Part shown: positions 1 through 5,396 of the stretch, piece after piece | Numbering within the stretch: position 1 is the first letter of the stretch | Layout: each line of letters opens with the position of its first letter | Origin: Actinotalea sp. | GTDB lineage: Bacteria > Actinomycetota > Actinomycetes > Actinomycetales > Cellulomonadaceae | Assembly: GCA_014360395.1 (NCBI GenBank) | Contig: JACIXM010000495.1 | Location: 1-5,396, forward strand | Direction of reading: 5' to 3' | Length of the DNA: 5,396 nucleotides | Position numbers and translations under genes: made by a program | The notes under the pieces: generated by a model | Told to the model about the DNA's origin: nothing | What the model saw: only the letters and a program-made list of their open reading frames with translations | Database searches by the model: none

Positions 1-8
1 TGCCAGTG

Positions 9-36
9 ATGCTAGGGACTGCCCGGCGCGCCGCAA
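9..36 (-). promoter_or_regulatory. possible promoter firing leftward out of the window
   Basis: Read on the minus strand, TTGCGG (36-31) is followed after 16 bases by TAGCAT (14-9). TAGCAT fits the actinobacterial TAnnnT -10 pattern, and the upstream hexamer shares the TTG of a -35 box. The surrounding 112 bases carry no credible gene, and the few frames that are open here use codons rare in this genome, such as CTA. The element could therefore drive a minus-strand gene lying to the left of the window. The call rests on short degenerate motifs alone; a chance match in non-coding DNA is quite possible. Confidence 0.3.
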
Positions 37-112
37 CCGGACGACGGGCCGCCGCCCGGTCCCGACCCGGGCGCTGACCAGGGCGGTCGCCGCTGTGCGG
101 CCGTCACCGTGG

Positions 113-355
113 TCAGCCGAACAGGCCGACCGCGTAGCCGACGAAGAAGAGCACCGCCAGCACCGTCGCCACGAGGATCACGCCGTAGACGACCTTGTTC
201 GTGCGCTCGCTGGGCAGGTCGGGCTGGTGCTGGGTGGTGCCGGGGGTCGTGCTCGCCTCGCCGGGCGGGGTGTCCCCGGGCGCGACGCCGCCTCCCGGCT
301 CCAGGCCCGGGGTCTGGGCGGGGTCCGGGTCGGCGGGGTCCGGTGAGTGCGTCAT
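113..355 (-). CDS. small single-pass membrane protein, DUF6480-like
   Basis: This is a complete 80-residue protein of unknown function. Residues 1-50 are hydrophilic and rich in Pro, Gly, Asp and Thr, and include the stretch TPGLEPGGGVAPGDTPPGE (15-33). Residues 55-77 form one strongly hydrophobic helix (VVYGVILVATVLAVLFFVGYAV) ending three residues before the C-terminus. Arg51 and Lys54 precede the helix, so the positive-inside rule puts the disordered N-terminus in the cytoplasm. From memory, the TPGLEPGGGVPPGDTPP signature followed by a C-terminal helix is typical of the actinobacterial DUF6480 family, whose role is not known to me. The ATG has no Shine-Dalgarno sequence; a hairpin with a TACCGT element directly abuts it, so leaderless transcription is plausible. 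The gene lies downstream of the oxidoreductase on the same strand, but the 90-base gap and its own upstream element suggest separate expression. It is clearly a gene in form; the family assignment is less certain. Confidence 0.8.
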   Translation of the reverse strand: MTHSPDPADPDPAQTPGLEPGGGVAPGDTPPGEASTTPGTTQHQPDLPSERTNKVVYGVILVATVLAVLFFVGYAVGLFG

Positions 356-376
356 GGCTCGACGGTAGGTCGAGCC
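356..376 (-). promoter_or_regulatory. hairpin with -10-like TACCGT abutting the DUF6480-like start codon
   Basis: The arms GGCTCGAC (356-363) and GTCGAGCC (369-376) are perfect 8-bp inverted repeats around a 5-base loop, and the left arm touches the start codon at 355-353. On the minus strand the loop and inner arm contain TACCGT (367-362), a full match to TAnnnT. It is followed by six bases and then the ATG. That spacing would start transcription at or next to the ATG, giving a leaderless mRNA. The palindrome would then be an operator overlapping the -10 box. If transcription starts further upstream, the same sequence would instead form an RNA stem next to the start codon. No good -35 box is visible. 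Confidence 0.45.
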
Positions 377-445
377 CGCGACAGCCGCGCGGTGAGGTGG
401 TCCTGGCCCGCACGGTGAGGGACGCCGCCGACGACGGCGCGCGGC
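377..445. other. short intergenic gap with weak repeats
   Basis: This gap separates the oxidoreductase stop (minus strand, 448-446) from the hairpin upstream of the small membrane protein gene. It holds a direct repeat CGGTGAGG at 390-397 and 413-420, spaced 23 bp apart. It also holds a small stem, CGCCG (426-430) and CGGCG (435-439), around a 4-base loop. The stem lies just after the oxidoreductase stop but has only 5 bp and no T-run, so I do not call it an intrinsic terminator. The direct repeat could be an activator site for the small gene, but short GC-rich repeats are common in this DNA. Confidence 0.3.
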
Positions 446-1525
446 TCAGGCCAGCATGTCCCGCACGAGGGGCCCGACGCGGGTGCCGTACAGCTCGATG
501 CTGCGGACCAGCTGCCCGTGCGGCATGGGGCCGGTGGCGTACTTGAGGTCGAACCGGCGGATCCCGAGGGCACGGACCGTGTCGGCGATCTTCCGCGCGA
601 CGGTCTCGGGCGAGCCGACGTAGAGGGCGCCGCCGGCGGCCTCGGCCTCGAACTGCGCCCTGGTGGTCGGGCCCCAGCCGCGCTCCCGGCCGATCCGCGA
701 GTACATCGCCTCGTAGTGCGGCCACAGCTCCTCGCGGGCCTGCTCGTCGGTGTCCGCGACGTGACCGGGCGAGTGCACGCCGATCGGCAGGTCCCCCACC
801 CCCAGCTCGGTCAGGGCACGGCGGTACAGGTCGGCCAGCGGCACGAACCGGTCCGCCGGGCCACCGATGATCGCCATCATGAGCGGCATCCGGTACTGCG
901 CGGCGCGCACCACCGACTCGGGGTTGCCGCCCACGCCGATCCACGTCGTCAGCCGGCCGGACTCGGTGCGCGGGTGGACCTGGATGCCGGCCAGCGGCGC
1001 CCGGGTCCGGCCGGTCCAGGACACCGGCTCCTCGGCCAGCAGGTGGCTGAAGAGGTCGAGCTTCTCGGCGAAGAGGAGCTCGTACTGGGACAGGTCGTAG
1101 CCGAACAGCGGGAAGGACTCCGTGAAGGAGCCGCGTCCCAGGATCACCTCGGCGCGGCCGCCGGAGAGCCCGTCGAGCGTCGCGAAGCGCTGGTAGACGC
1201 GCACCGGGTCGTCGCTGGAGAGCACGGTCACCGCCGAGGAGAGCCGCAGCCGCCGGGTGCGGCCGGCGATCGCGGCGAGGACGACGTCCGGTGCCGTGAC
1301 GGCGAAGTCGTCCCGGTGGTGCTCGCCGATGCCCAGGACGTCCACACCGGCCTGGTCCGCGACGACGCCCTGCTCGAGGACCTCGCGCAGGCTCACGGCG
1401 GGGTGCTGGAGGGCGCCGGTCGCGTCCAGCGTCACATCGCCGAACGTGTTCAGGCCCAGCTGGAGGCCCGGGGCGTCCGGTGCGGTGGCGGCGGGGGCGG
1501 GGGCGGTCATGTCGTCGCTGCTCAC
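446..1525 (-). CDS. LLM class flavin-dependent oxidoreductase (luciferase-like)
   Basis: This is a complete 359-residue protein with the TIM-barrel fold pattern of the bacterial luciferase-like family. Such enzymes use reduced FMN (or F420 in some branches) to oxidise small organic substrates in the cytosol. Visible hallmarks are the first strand LGLNTFGD (23-30), GIGEHH (65-70), ILGRGSFTESFPLFG (128-142), WIGVGG (195-200), and the late phosphate-site region VGSPETVARKI (303-313). The arrangement resembles the subgroup of the Agrobacterium structure 2I7G (TIGR03858 as I recall), for which I know no physiological substrate. FMN is therefore more likely than F420, but this is inferred. The 5' end is ambiguous: the GTG at 1525 and the ATG at 1510 are both possible, neither has a clear ribosome binding site, and the first 20 residues are Ala/Pro/Asp-rich and lie outside the fold. 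It is transcribed divergently from the glycosyltransferase across a 137-base gap. Nothing in the window indicates its substrate. Confidence 0.9.
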   Translation of the reverse strand: MSSDDMTAPAPAATAPDAPGLQLGLNTFGDVTLDATGALQHPAVSLREVLEQGVVADQAGVDVLGIGEHHRDDFAVTAPDVVLAAIAGRTRRLRLSSAVTVLSSDDPVRVYQRFATLDGLSGGRAEVILGRGSFTESFPLFGYDLSQYELLFAEKLDLFSHLLAEEPVSWTGRTRAPLAGIQVHPRTESGRLTTWIGVGGNPESVVRAAQYRMPLMMAIIGGPADRFVPLADLYRRALTELGVGDLPIGVHSPGHVADTDEQAREELWPHYEAMYSRIGRERGWGPTTRAQFEAEAAGGALYVGSPETVARKIADTVRALGIRRFDLKYATGPMPHGQLVRSIELYGTRVGPLVRDMLA

Positions 1526-1662
1526 GACCGGTACGAACGCGTCGGCGGCGGGGAGCTATTCCACCCACCGCACCGCCGGGCCCGTGGACCGCCCCGGGAC
1601 GTCCCGGCGGCCGGGCTCTTGATCGACGGGCCGGACCGCCGCCTCGCGGGTAGGACTGGGGC
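1526..1662. promoter_or_regulatory. divergent intergenic region between oxidoreductase and glycan/phytochrome cluster
   Basis: These 137 bases must contain the start signals for both divergent transcripts. For the minus strand, the only A/T-rich patch is around 1553-1560 (gagctatt on the plus strand), a weak -10 candidate about 30 bases before the GTG start. For the plus strand, TAGGACT (1651-1657) sits just before the ATG at 1663. It could be a degenerate -10 of a leaderless transcript, or AGGA (1652-1655) could act as a Shine-Dalgarno sequence with a 7-base spacer. No convincing -35 box is present on either side. The middle of the region carries two overlapping inverted repeats, described separately. 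Confidence 0.45.
1573..1610. repeat. overlapping inverted repeats with a 14-bp perfect palindrome (candidate operator)
   Basis: CCGGGACGTCCCGG (1594-1607) is a perfect 14-bp palindrome with no spacer. Its right half overlaps a second perfect inverted repeat formed by CCGCCGGG (1573-1580) and CCCGGCGG (1603-1610), separated by 22 bases. Both lie near the centre of the divergent intergenic region, where a dimeric repressor could control both directions. The two structures share the bases of the right arm, so they cannot form at the same time as hairpins. A short palindrome in DNA this GC-rich can arise by chance, and no regulator gene lies in the window, so the operator role is inference. Confidence 0.4.
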
Positions 1663-2670
1663 ATGGCGACCGCACCGGAGGAGGCCCCGGGTGCGCCCGA
1701 GGACCCCCGGGTGAGCGTCGTCGTGGCCAGCAGGAACCGCCGCGACGAGCTGCTCGTGACGCTCGGGCGGCACCGCGCCCCCGTCGTCCTCGTCGACAAC
1801 GGCTCGACCGACGGCACGCCGGCGGCCGTCCGGGCGGCCCACCCCCACGTCGACGTCGTCGAGCTGCCCCGCAACATCGGCGCCGCGGCTCGCACCGTCG
1901 GCGTCCGCCGCGCCCGCACGCCCTACGTCGCGTTCGCCGACGACGACTCGTGGTGGGCACCGGGCTCCCTGCGCACCGCCGCCGACGCCCTCGCACAGCA
2001 CCGCTCCGTCGCCGTGGTCAACGCCCGCGTGCTCGTCGGCCCGGACGAGCGCCCGGACCCCTTCGGCGACGTCCTCGCGACCTCGCCCCTGGTGGCCGAC
2101 GGCCCGCTGCCCGGCCCGCGGGTGCTCGGGTTCATGGCCTGCGCCGCGCTGGTCCGCCGCGACGCGTTCCTGGCCGTCGGAGGGTTCGACGACGTCGTGC
2201 GCTTCCCCGGTGAGGAGGAGCGCGTCGCCTGGGACCTCACGGCGGCCGGCTGTGCCCTCGCCTTCGTGCCCGAGGCGGTCGTGCACCACCACCCCTCGCC
2301 CCGGCGCCACTCCCCCGCGGCACGCGTGCGTGCGGTGACCCGCTCGGCGCTGCTCAGCGCGGCCCTGCGCCTGCCGTGGCCGGACGTCCGGGACCGCTGG
2401 CGGGACGCCGTCGTCGGCGGTGCGGCGCCCGGACCGGACGGGATGACGGCGGCGCGACGACGCGGTGCGGTGGACGCCCTCCGGGACCTGCCGCGCGCCC
2501 TGCGGCAGCGCCGGCCCCTGCCGCCGCACGTGCTCGCGGACCTCGCGCTGCTGTCCCGTGCGGACGTCCCGACCGCTGCGCCCCCTGACCGTCGTGGCGG
2601 CCCCGGGCCGCGCACCCGTCCGTCCCCACCGGTGACCACCGGGCCCACGAACCGAGGAGAGGCCGCATGA
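1663..2670 (+). CDS. family 2 glycosyltransferase (GT-A fold)
   Basis: This is a complete 335-residue cytosolic enzyme predicted to transfer a sugar from a nucleotide-sugar donor to a glycan or lipid acceptor. The GT-A nucleotide-binding core is plain: [10 protein letters not shown] (17-26), [12 protein letters not shown] (41-52), [11 protein letters not shown] (68-78), and the metal-binding DxD-type motif FADDDSWW (91-98). The second half has [11 protein letters not shown] (156-166), GGFDD (173-177), the acidic acceptor/base region [10 protein letters not shown] (183-192), and a basic [11 protein letters not shown] segment (208-218), common in actinobacterial GT2 proteins. There is no transmembrane segment or signal peptide. 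Residues from about 300 to the end are low-complexity and rich in Pro, Arg, Gly and Thr, and probably disordered. The ATG at 1663 is preceded by AGGA with a 7-base gap. The stop overlaps the next start as ATGA, so translation is probably coupled to the decarboxylase, which suggests UDP-xylose or a related sugar as donor. The actual donor and acceptor cannot be read from the sequence. Confidence 0.88.
   Translation: MATAPEEAPGAPEDPRVSVVVASRNRRDELLVTLGRHRAPVVLVDNGSTDGTPAAVRAAHPHVDVVELPRNIGAAARTVGVRRARTPYVAFADDDSWWAPGSLRTAADALAQHRSVAVVNARVLVGPDERPDPFGDVLATSPLVADGPLPGPRVLGFMACAALVRRDAFLAVGGFDDVVRFPGEEERVAWDLTAAGCALAFVPEAVVHHHPSPRRHSPAARVRAVTRSALLSAALRLPWPDVRDRWRDAVVGGAAPGPDGMTAARRRGAVDALRDLPRALRQRRPLPPHVLADLALLSRADVPTAAPPDRRGGPGPRTRPSPPVTTGPTNRGEAA
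2655..2659 (+). promoter_or_regulatory. ribosome binding site of the UDP-glucuronate decarboxylase gene
   Basis: AGGAG lies 7 bases upstream of the ATG at 2667, inside the last codons of the glycosyltransferase. It is the best Shine-Dalgarno sequence in the window. It fixes the decarboxylase start at 2667, where ATGA joins the two genes. Confidence 0.7.
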
Positions 2671-3647
2671 GGAGCATCGAGAGCACCCGTCGGGCCACCG
2701 GACCGGGCCGCGCCGTCGTCACCGGGGGCGCCGGCTTCCTGGGCAGCCACCTGTGCACCGAGCTGCTCGCCGGCGGGTGGGAGGTCGTGTGCCTGGACAA
2801 CTTCCTCACCGGCTCCCCGGCGAACGTGGCCCACCTGATGGGTGAGGAGCGCTTCCAGCTCGTCCGGTGCGACGTCACCGACTTCGTCCACGTCCCCGGG
2901 GACGTCGACCTGGTCCTGCACTTCGCCTCTCCCGCGTCCCCGGTGGACTACCTGCAGCTGCCGATCCACACCCTCAAGGTGGGCTCCATCGGGACCGGCC
3001 ACGCCCTCGGCCTGGCCAAGGAGAAGGGCGCGCGGTTCCTCATCGCCTCGACCTCGGAGGTCTACGGCGACCCGCAGGAGCACCCGCAGCGGGAGGACTA
3101 CTGGGGCCACGTCAACCCCATCGGACCGCGGGGCGTCTACGACGAGGCCAAGCGCTACGCCGAGGCGCTGACGACGGCGTACCGGACCACGCACGGCGTC
3201 GACACCGCGATCGTGCGGATCTTCAACACCTACGGCCCCCGGATGCGCCCGCATGACGGCCGAGCGATCCCGACGTTCATCCGGCAGGCCCTCGCCGGCG
3301 AGCCCTTGACGGTGGCCGGTGACGGCAGCCAGACCCGCTCCGTGTGCTACGTCGACGACCTCGTGCGCGGCATCCTCGCCCTCGCCGCGAGCGACGCGGC
3401 GGGGCCGGTGAACCTCGGCAACCCGTCGGAGCGGACCGTCCTGGAGATCGCGCAGGACGTCGTCGCGGCCACCGGTTCGCGCTCACGGATCGAGTTCGTC
3501 GAGCGACCGGTGGACGACCCGACGGTCCGGCGGCCGGACACCACCCGGGCGCAGGAGCTGCTGGGGTGGCGCCCCGAGGTGGACTGGCAGGCGGGGTTGG
3601 CGCGTACGGTGTCGTGGTTCCGGCAGGAGCTGGCGACGTCCGCATGA
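2667..3647 (+). CDS. uxs: UDP-glucuronate decarboxylase (UDP-xylose synthase), extended SDR family
   Basis: This is a complete 326-residue extended short-chain dehydrogenase. The family converts UDP-glucuronate to UDP-xylose and CO2 through a bound-NAD+ 4-keto intermediate. The Rossmann motif is GGAGFLGSH (20-28), with acidic Asp44 after the second strand (CLDNF). The UXS-specific segments are all present: [11 protein letters not shown] (85-95), STSEVYGDP (128-136), [17 protein letters not shown] (139-155), the catalytic YxxxK as Tyr158 and Lys162 (YDEAKR), [10 protein letters not shown] (184-193), [15 protein letters not shown] (218-232), NLGNPSE (249-255) and the C-terminal RRPD (288-291). 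The long ASPASP and [11 protein letters not shown] runs separate it from UDP-glucose 4-epimerase and dTDP-glucose dehydratase. One small deviation is YDEAKR where many UXS proteins have YDEGKR. The length is normal for a soluble bacterial UXS without an N-terminal anchor. No UDP-glucose dehydrogenase that would supply the substrate is in the window. Coupling to the glycosyltransferase suggests that UDP-xylose, or arabinose derived from it, feeds a surface glycan. Confidence 0.9.
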   Translation: MRSIESTRRATGPGRAVVTGGAGFLGSHLCTELLAGGWEVVCLDNFLTGSPANVAHLMGEERFQLVRCDVTDFVHVPGDVDLVLHFASPASPVDYLQLPIHTLKVGSIGTGHALGLAKEKGARFLIASTSEVYGDPQEHPQREDYWGHVNPIGPRGVYDEAKRYAEALTTAYRTTHGVDTAIVRIFNTYGPRMRPHDGRAIPTFIRQALAGEPLTVAGDGSQTRSVCYVDDLVRGILALAASDAAGPVNLGNPSERTVLEIAQDVVAATGSRSRIEFVERPVDDPTVRRPDTTRAQELLGWRPEVDWQAGLARTVSWFRQELATSA

Positions 3648-3757
3648 CGGTGCCAGGACCCCCGGCGGACGCCGCACGACCTGCACCTGACCCGCAGCAC
3701 CCGTCCGACGCCCGCTCGGCCCTGTGCCGCCTCTGCCCCGGGGGGACCTCCGCGTGA
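3644..3757 (+). CDS. possible 37-residue mini-ORF bridging decarboxylase and phytochrome
   Basis: The ATG at 3644 overlaps the decarboxylase stop as ATGA. The TGA at 3755-3757 overlaps the phytochrome GTG start as GTGA. The predicted peptide is Pro/Ala/Asp-rich ([15 protein letters not shown] at the start), has a CRLC motif (Cys28, Cys31) near its end, and resembles no family I know. An AGGAG at 3625-3629 is 14 bases from the ATG, too far for an ideal site, so expression would rely on translational coupling. The most likely role, if translated, is to carry ribosomes across the 106-base gap to the phytochrome start. It could equally be a chance frame in GC-rich intergenic DNA; there is no protein-level evidence that it is real. 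Confidence 0.3.
   Translation: MTVPGPPADAARPAPDPQHPSDARSALCRLCPGGTSA
3740..3746 (+). promoter_or_regulatory. Shine-Dalgarno-like run before the phytochrome start
   Basis: GGGGGGA lies 7 bases upstream of the GTG at 3754 and supports that start. The alternative GTG at 3724 has no such site, and the frame is closed upstream by a TGA at 3688. Four C residues (3736-3739) sit directly before the G-run and form a CCCCGGGG palindrome. The site could therefore be partly masked in the mRNA until ribosomes arrive from upstream. Confidence 0.45.
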
Positions 3758-5396
3758 CCCGTACCCAGCCCGACATCGACGCGCTCGTCGAGGACTGCGC
3801 CGACGAGCCGATCCGGATCCCGGGCTCGGTGCAGCCGCACGGGGTGCTCCTGGCCGCGGACGCCGGCACGCTCGCCGTCGTCGTCGCGTCCGCGAGCGTC
3901 CGCACCCACCTGGACCGCACGCCCGAGGAGCTGCTCGGCACGCGGCTGCCGGACCTGTTCGGCCAGAGCTGGCCGACCGACGGGCTGCACTCCCTGGACC
4001 CGGCCGAGCCGCACCGCCTGCAGGTGGTCGTCGGCGGTGTGCGCCGGACCTTCGACGCCCTCGCGCACGAGGCGGACGGCCTGGTCGTCGTGGAGCTCGA
4101 GCCGCCCGCGCCGGAGCCCGAGGAGGTGGCGGTCCGCGCCCGCGCCTCCCTCCGGGCGCTGCAGGACGCCGGGACGGGACCGGCCCTGACGCGCACCATC
4201 GCCCAGGAGGTCCGGGCGCTCACGGGCTTCGACCGCGTCATGGTCTACCGGTTCGACGAGCACTGGCACGGGACCGTCGTCGCCGAGGACGCCCGGGCGG
4301 ACCTCGGGCTCGACTCCTACCTCGGGCTGCGGTTCCCCGCCTCGGACATCCCCGCCCAGGCCAGGGCCCTGTACACGGCGCACTGGCTGCGCTCGATCCC
4401 CGACGCCGGGTACACGCCGAGCCCGCTCGTGCCGTCGTTCCACCCCGAGACCGGCGCGCCCCTGGACCTGTCCGCGTCCGCCCTGCGCAGCGTGTCGCCG
4501 GTGCACCTGCAGTACCTGGCGAACATGGGCGTCGCGGCGTCGATGTCCGTCTCCCTCGTCACGCACGGCCGCCTGTGGGGCCTGATCGCCTGCCACCACT
4601 ACTCCGGCCCGCACTACCCGACCCAGGCCGAGCGGGGCGCGGCGGAGTTCCTCGGGCGCACCGCCTCGGTCCTGCTCGAGGGCGACGAGCACCGACGCCG
4701 CTACCTCGGCTCCCTCGGGGTGGGCGCGACCGCGGGCAACCTCGCCGCGCTCGTGACGACCCACGACCGGGAGCCGCTGACCGCGCTGACCCGTGACGGC
4801 CTGCTGCTGGAGCTGGTCGAGGGCGCGACGGGGGCGATGGTGCGGCTCAACGGCCGCACCGCGTCCGTCGGTACCGTGCCCGAGGCCGCCGACGCCCGCG
4901 CCCTGCTGGGGCGCCTCTGGCCGACCGCCCACCGCGCCCCCGTGGCCACCGCGTCGGTCCGCACGCTCCTGGACGTCGACGGCCGGGACGCCCCGGACGC
5001 CGCCGACGACGCCGCCCTCGCCACCCGCCTCGCCCCGACGGCGAGCGGCGTGCTGGCCCTGCCGGTGCAGTCCGGCAGCGCCGGGGACGCTCTCGTCTGG
5101 TTCAAGCCGGAGGTGCTCGCCGAGGTGCGGTGGGCGGGCGACCCTCAGGAGAAGGGCCTGGAGGTGACACCCGCCGGCCTGCGCCTGACCCCGCGGGCGT
5201 CGTTCGACACCTACGTCGAGCTGGTCCGGGGGACGTCGACCCCGTTCGACGCGGTCGAGGTGGAGGCGGCGGAGCGCCTGGCGACCACGGTCGGGGACGT
5301 CCTCGTGCGCCGCGCCGCGGAGGACGCCCGCCTCGCCGGCGCCCTGCAGCAGCTCATGCTCACCGCCCGTCCCCCGGTGCCGGACGGGTACGCGGT
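3754..5396 (+). CDS. bacteriophytochrome, PAS-GAF-PHY photosensory module (3' truncated by window)
   Basis: This is a red/far-red photoreceptor, open for 547 codons to the window edge. The PAS domain (about 10-115) begins with DCADEPIRIPGSVQPHG. Cys15 in this setting is the biliverdin-attaching cysteine of bacterial phytochromes. The GAF domain (about 140-310) has DRVMVYRFDE (160-169), PASDIP (195-200, with Asp198), SPVHLQYLANMGV (248-260, with His251) and LWGLIACHH (274-282, with His281). The spacing of Cys15, Asp198, His251 and His281 equals that of Deinococcus BphP Cys24, Asp207, His260 and His290. The PHY domain (about 320-515) shows the tongue motifs WFKPE (449-453), RWAGDP (459-464) and PRASF (480-484). 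All chromophore and tongue residues I can check are intact, with Lys replacing Arg in WFRPE. After PHY the chain runs through a short helix into ALQQLMLTARPPVPDGYA. This resembles the entry to a SpoIIE/PP2C phosphatase and shows no histidine-kinase H-box. The output domain lies beyond the window. It is probably co-transcribed with the sugar genes. Confidence 0.93.
   Translation, partial: MTRTQPDIDALVEDCADEPIRIPGSVQPHGVLLAADAGTLAVVVASASVRTHLDRTPEELLGTRLPDLFGQSWPTDGLHSLDPAEPHRLQVVVGGVRRTFDALAHEADGLVVVELEPPAPEPEEVAVRARASLRALQDAGTGPALTRTIAQEVRALTGFDRVMVYRFDEHWHGTVVAEDARADLGLDSYLGLRFPASDIPAQARALYTAHWLRSIPDAGYTPSPLVPSFHPETGAPLDLSASALRSVSPVHLQYLANMGVAASMSVSLVTHGRLWGLIACHHYSGPHYPTQAERGAAEFLGRTASVLLEGDEHRRRYLGSLGVGATAGNLAALVTTHDREPLTALTRDGLLLELVEGATGAMVRLNGRTASVGTVPEAADARALLGRLWPTAHRAPVATASVRTLLDVDGRDAPDAADDAALATRLAPTASGVLALPVQSGSAGDALVWFKPEVLAEVRWAGDPQEKGLEVTPAGLRLTPRASFDTYVELVRGTSTPFDAVEVEAAERLATTVGDVLVRRAAEDARLAGALQQLMLTARPPVPDGYA

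Noticed and set aside
24..33. 10-bp palindrome CGGCGCGCCG
   Set aside because: An all-G/C palindrome of this size is expected by chance at this base composition, and its position does not suggest a role.
3..77. Possible C-terminal end of a plus-strand gene entering from the left (stop TGA at 75-77)
   Set aside because: Only 25 codons are visible, and they include CTA, ACT, GGA and two CGA codons, which the neighbouring genes largely avoid. The stretch looks non-coding.
426..439. Stem-loop just after the oxidoreductase stop, as a terminator
   Set aside because: It has only five base pairs and no T-run follows on the minus strand, so it does not meet the pattern of an intrinsic terminator.
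518..1714. Plus-strand open frame of about 398 codons opposite the oxidoreductase
   Set aside because: It is a shadow of the oxidoreductase coding strand. It includes a glycine run and no domain, and it ends inside the glycosyltransferase.
12..1919. Long minus-strand open frame of about 635 codons
   Set aside because: It runs antisense to the glycosyltransferase and out of frame with the oxidoreductase. Its product is an Arg/Pro/Gly-rich string without domains, as expected for a shadow frame in very GC-rich DNA.
1923..3254. Minus-strand open frame of about 443 codons opposite the glycosyltransferase and decarboxylase
   Set aside because: Both plus-strand proteins are clearly recognised with full catalytic motifs, and the antisense product shows no recognisable domain.
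2667..3647. UDP-glucose 4-epimerase or dTDP-glucose 4,6-dehydratase as the identity of the SDR enzyme
   Set aside because: The ASPASPVDY and [11 protein letters not shown] segments and the RRPD motif are specific to UDP-glucuronate decarboxylase.
3277..4932. Minus-strand open frame of about 551 codons opposite the phytochrome
   Set aside because: It is antisense to an unmistakable PAS-GAF-PHY protein. The product is low-complexity with a composition typical of the reverse frame.
1..5396. CRISPR array, tRNA/rRNA gene, insertion sequence or prophage remnant
   Set aside because: I found no regularly spaced repeats, no cloverleaf or CCA end, no transposase or integrase motif, and no shift in base composition.

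Overview
The window comes from a very high-G+C actinobacterium. Nearly every third codon position is G or C, GTG starts are used, and neighbouring genes are joined by ATGA and GTGA overlaps. The protein set would fit Micrococcales, and a Cellulomonas-like organism is my guess, but no rRNA or other taxonomic marker is present. I see no tRNA, rRNA, CRISPR array, insertion sequence, integrase or attachment site.

Left part, minus strand (1-1525). The first 112 bases hold no convincing gene, only a possible minus-strand promoter pointing out of the window. Next comes an 80-residue single-pass membrane protein that resembles the DUF6480 family (113-355). Its start codon directly abuts a perfect hairpin containing a TACCGT -10-like element. 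A 90-base gap follows, then a complete luciferase-like (LLM) flavin-dependent oxidoreductase (446-1525).

Middle (1526-1662). This is a divergent intergenic region between the oxidoreductase and the plus-strand cluster. It contains a perfect 14-bp palindrome that overlaps a second inverted repeat, so it is a candidate control region for both directions.

Right part, plus strand (1663-5396). This is a compact, probably co-transcribed run. It starts with a family 2 glycosyltransferase (1663-2670) and a UDP-glucuronate decarboxylase/UDP-xylose synthase (2667-3647, ATGA overlap). A possible 37-residue mini-ORF follows (3644-3757, again ATGA). The last gene is a biliverdin-type bacteriophytochrome (3754 onward, GTGA overlap with the mini-ORF) that runs off the right edge. 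Its photosensory PAS-GAF-PHY module is complete, with the biliverdin-binding Cys15. Only the beginning of the output region is visible, and it looks more like the lead-in to a SpoIIE/PP2C phosphatase than to a histidine kinase.

Functional reading. The glycosyltransferase and the nucleotide-sugar enzyme plausibly act together in making a pentose-containing (xylose) cell-surface glycan. The red/far-red photoreceptor directly downstream raises the possibility that light signalling is genetically linked to glycan synthesis. The gene order is seen in the sequence; the functional link is inference. Each gene belongs to a known family, so I do not claim a wholly new system. The most interesting point is the combination of the phytochrome's probable phosphatase output with its sugar-gene neighbours.
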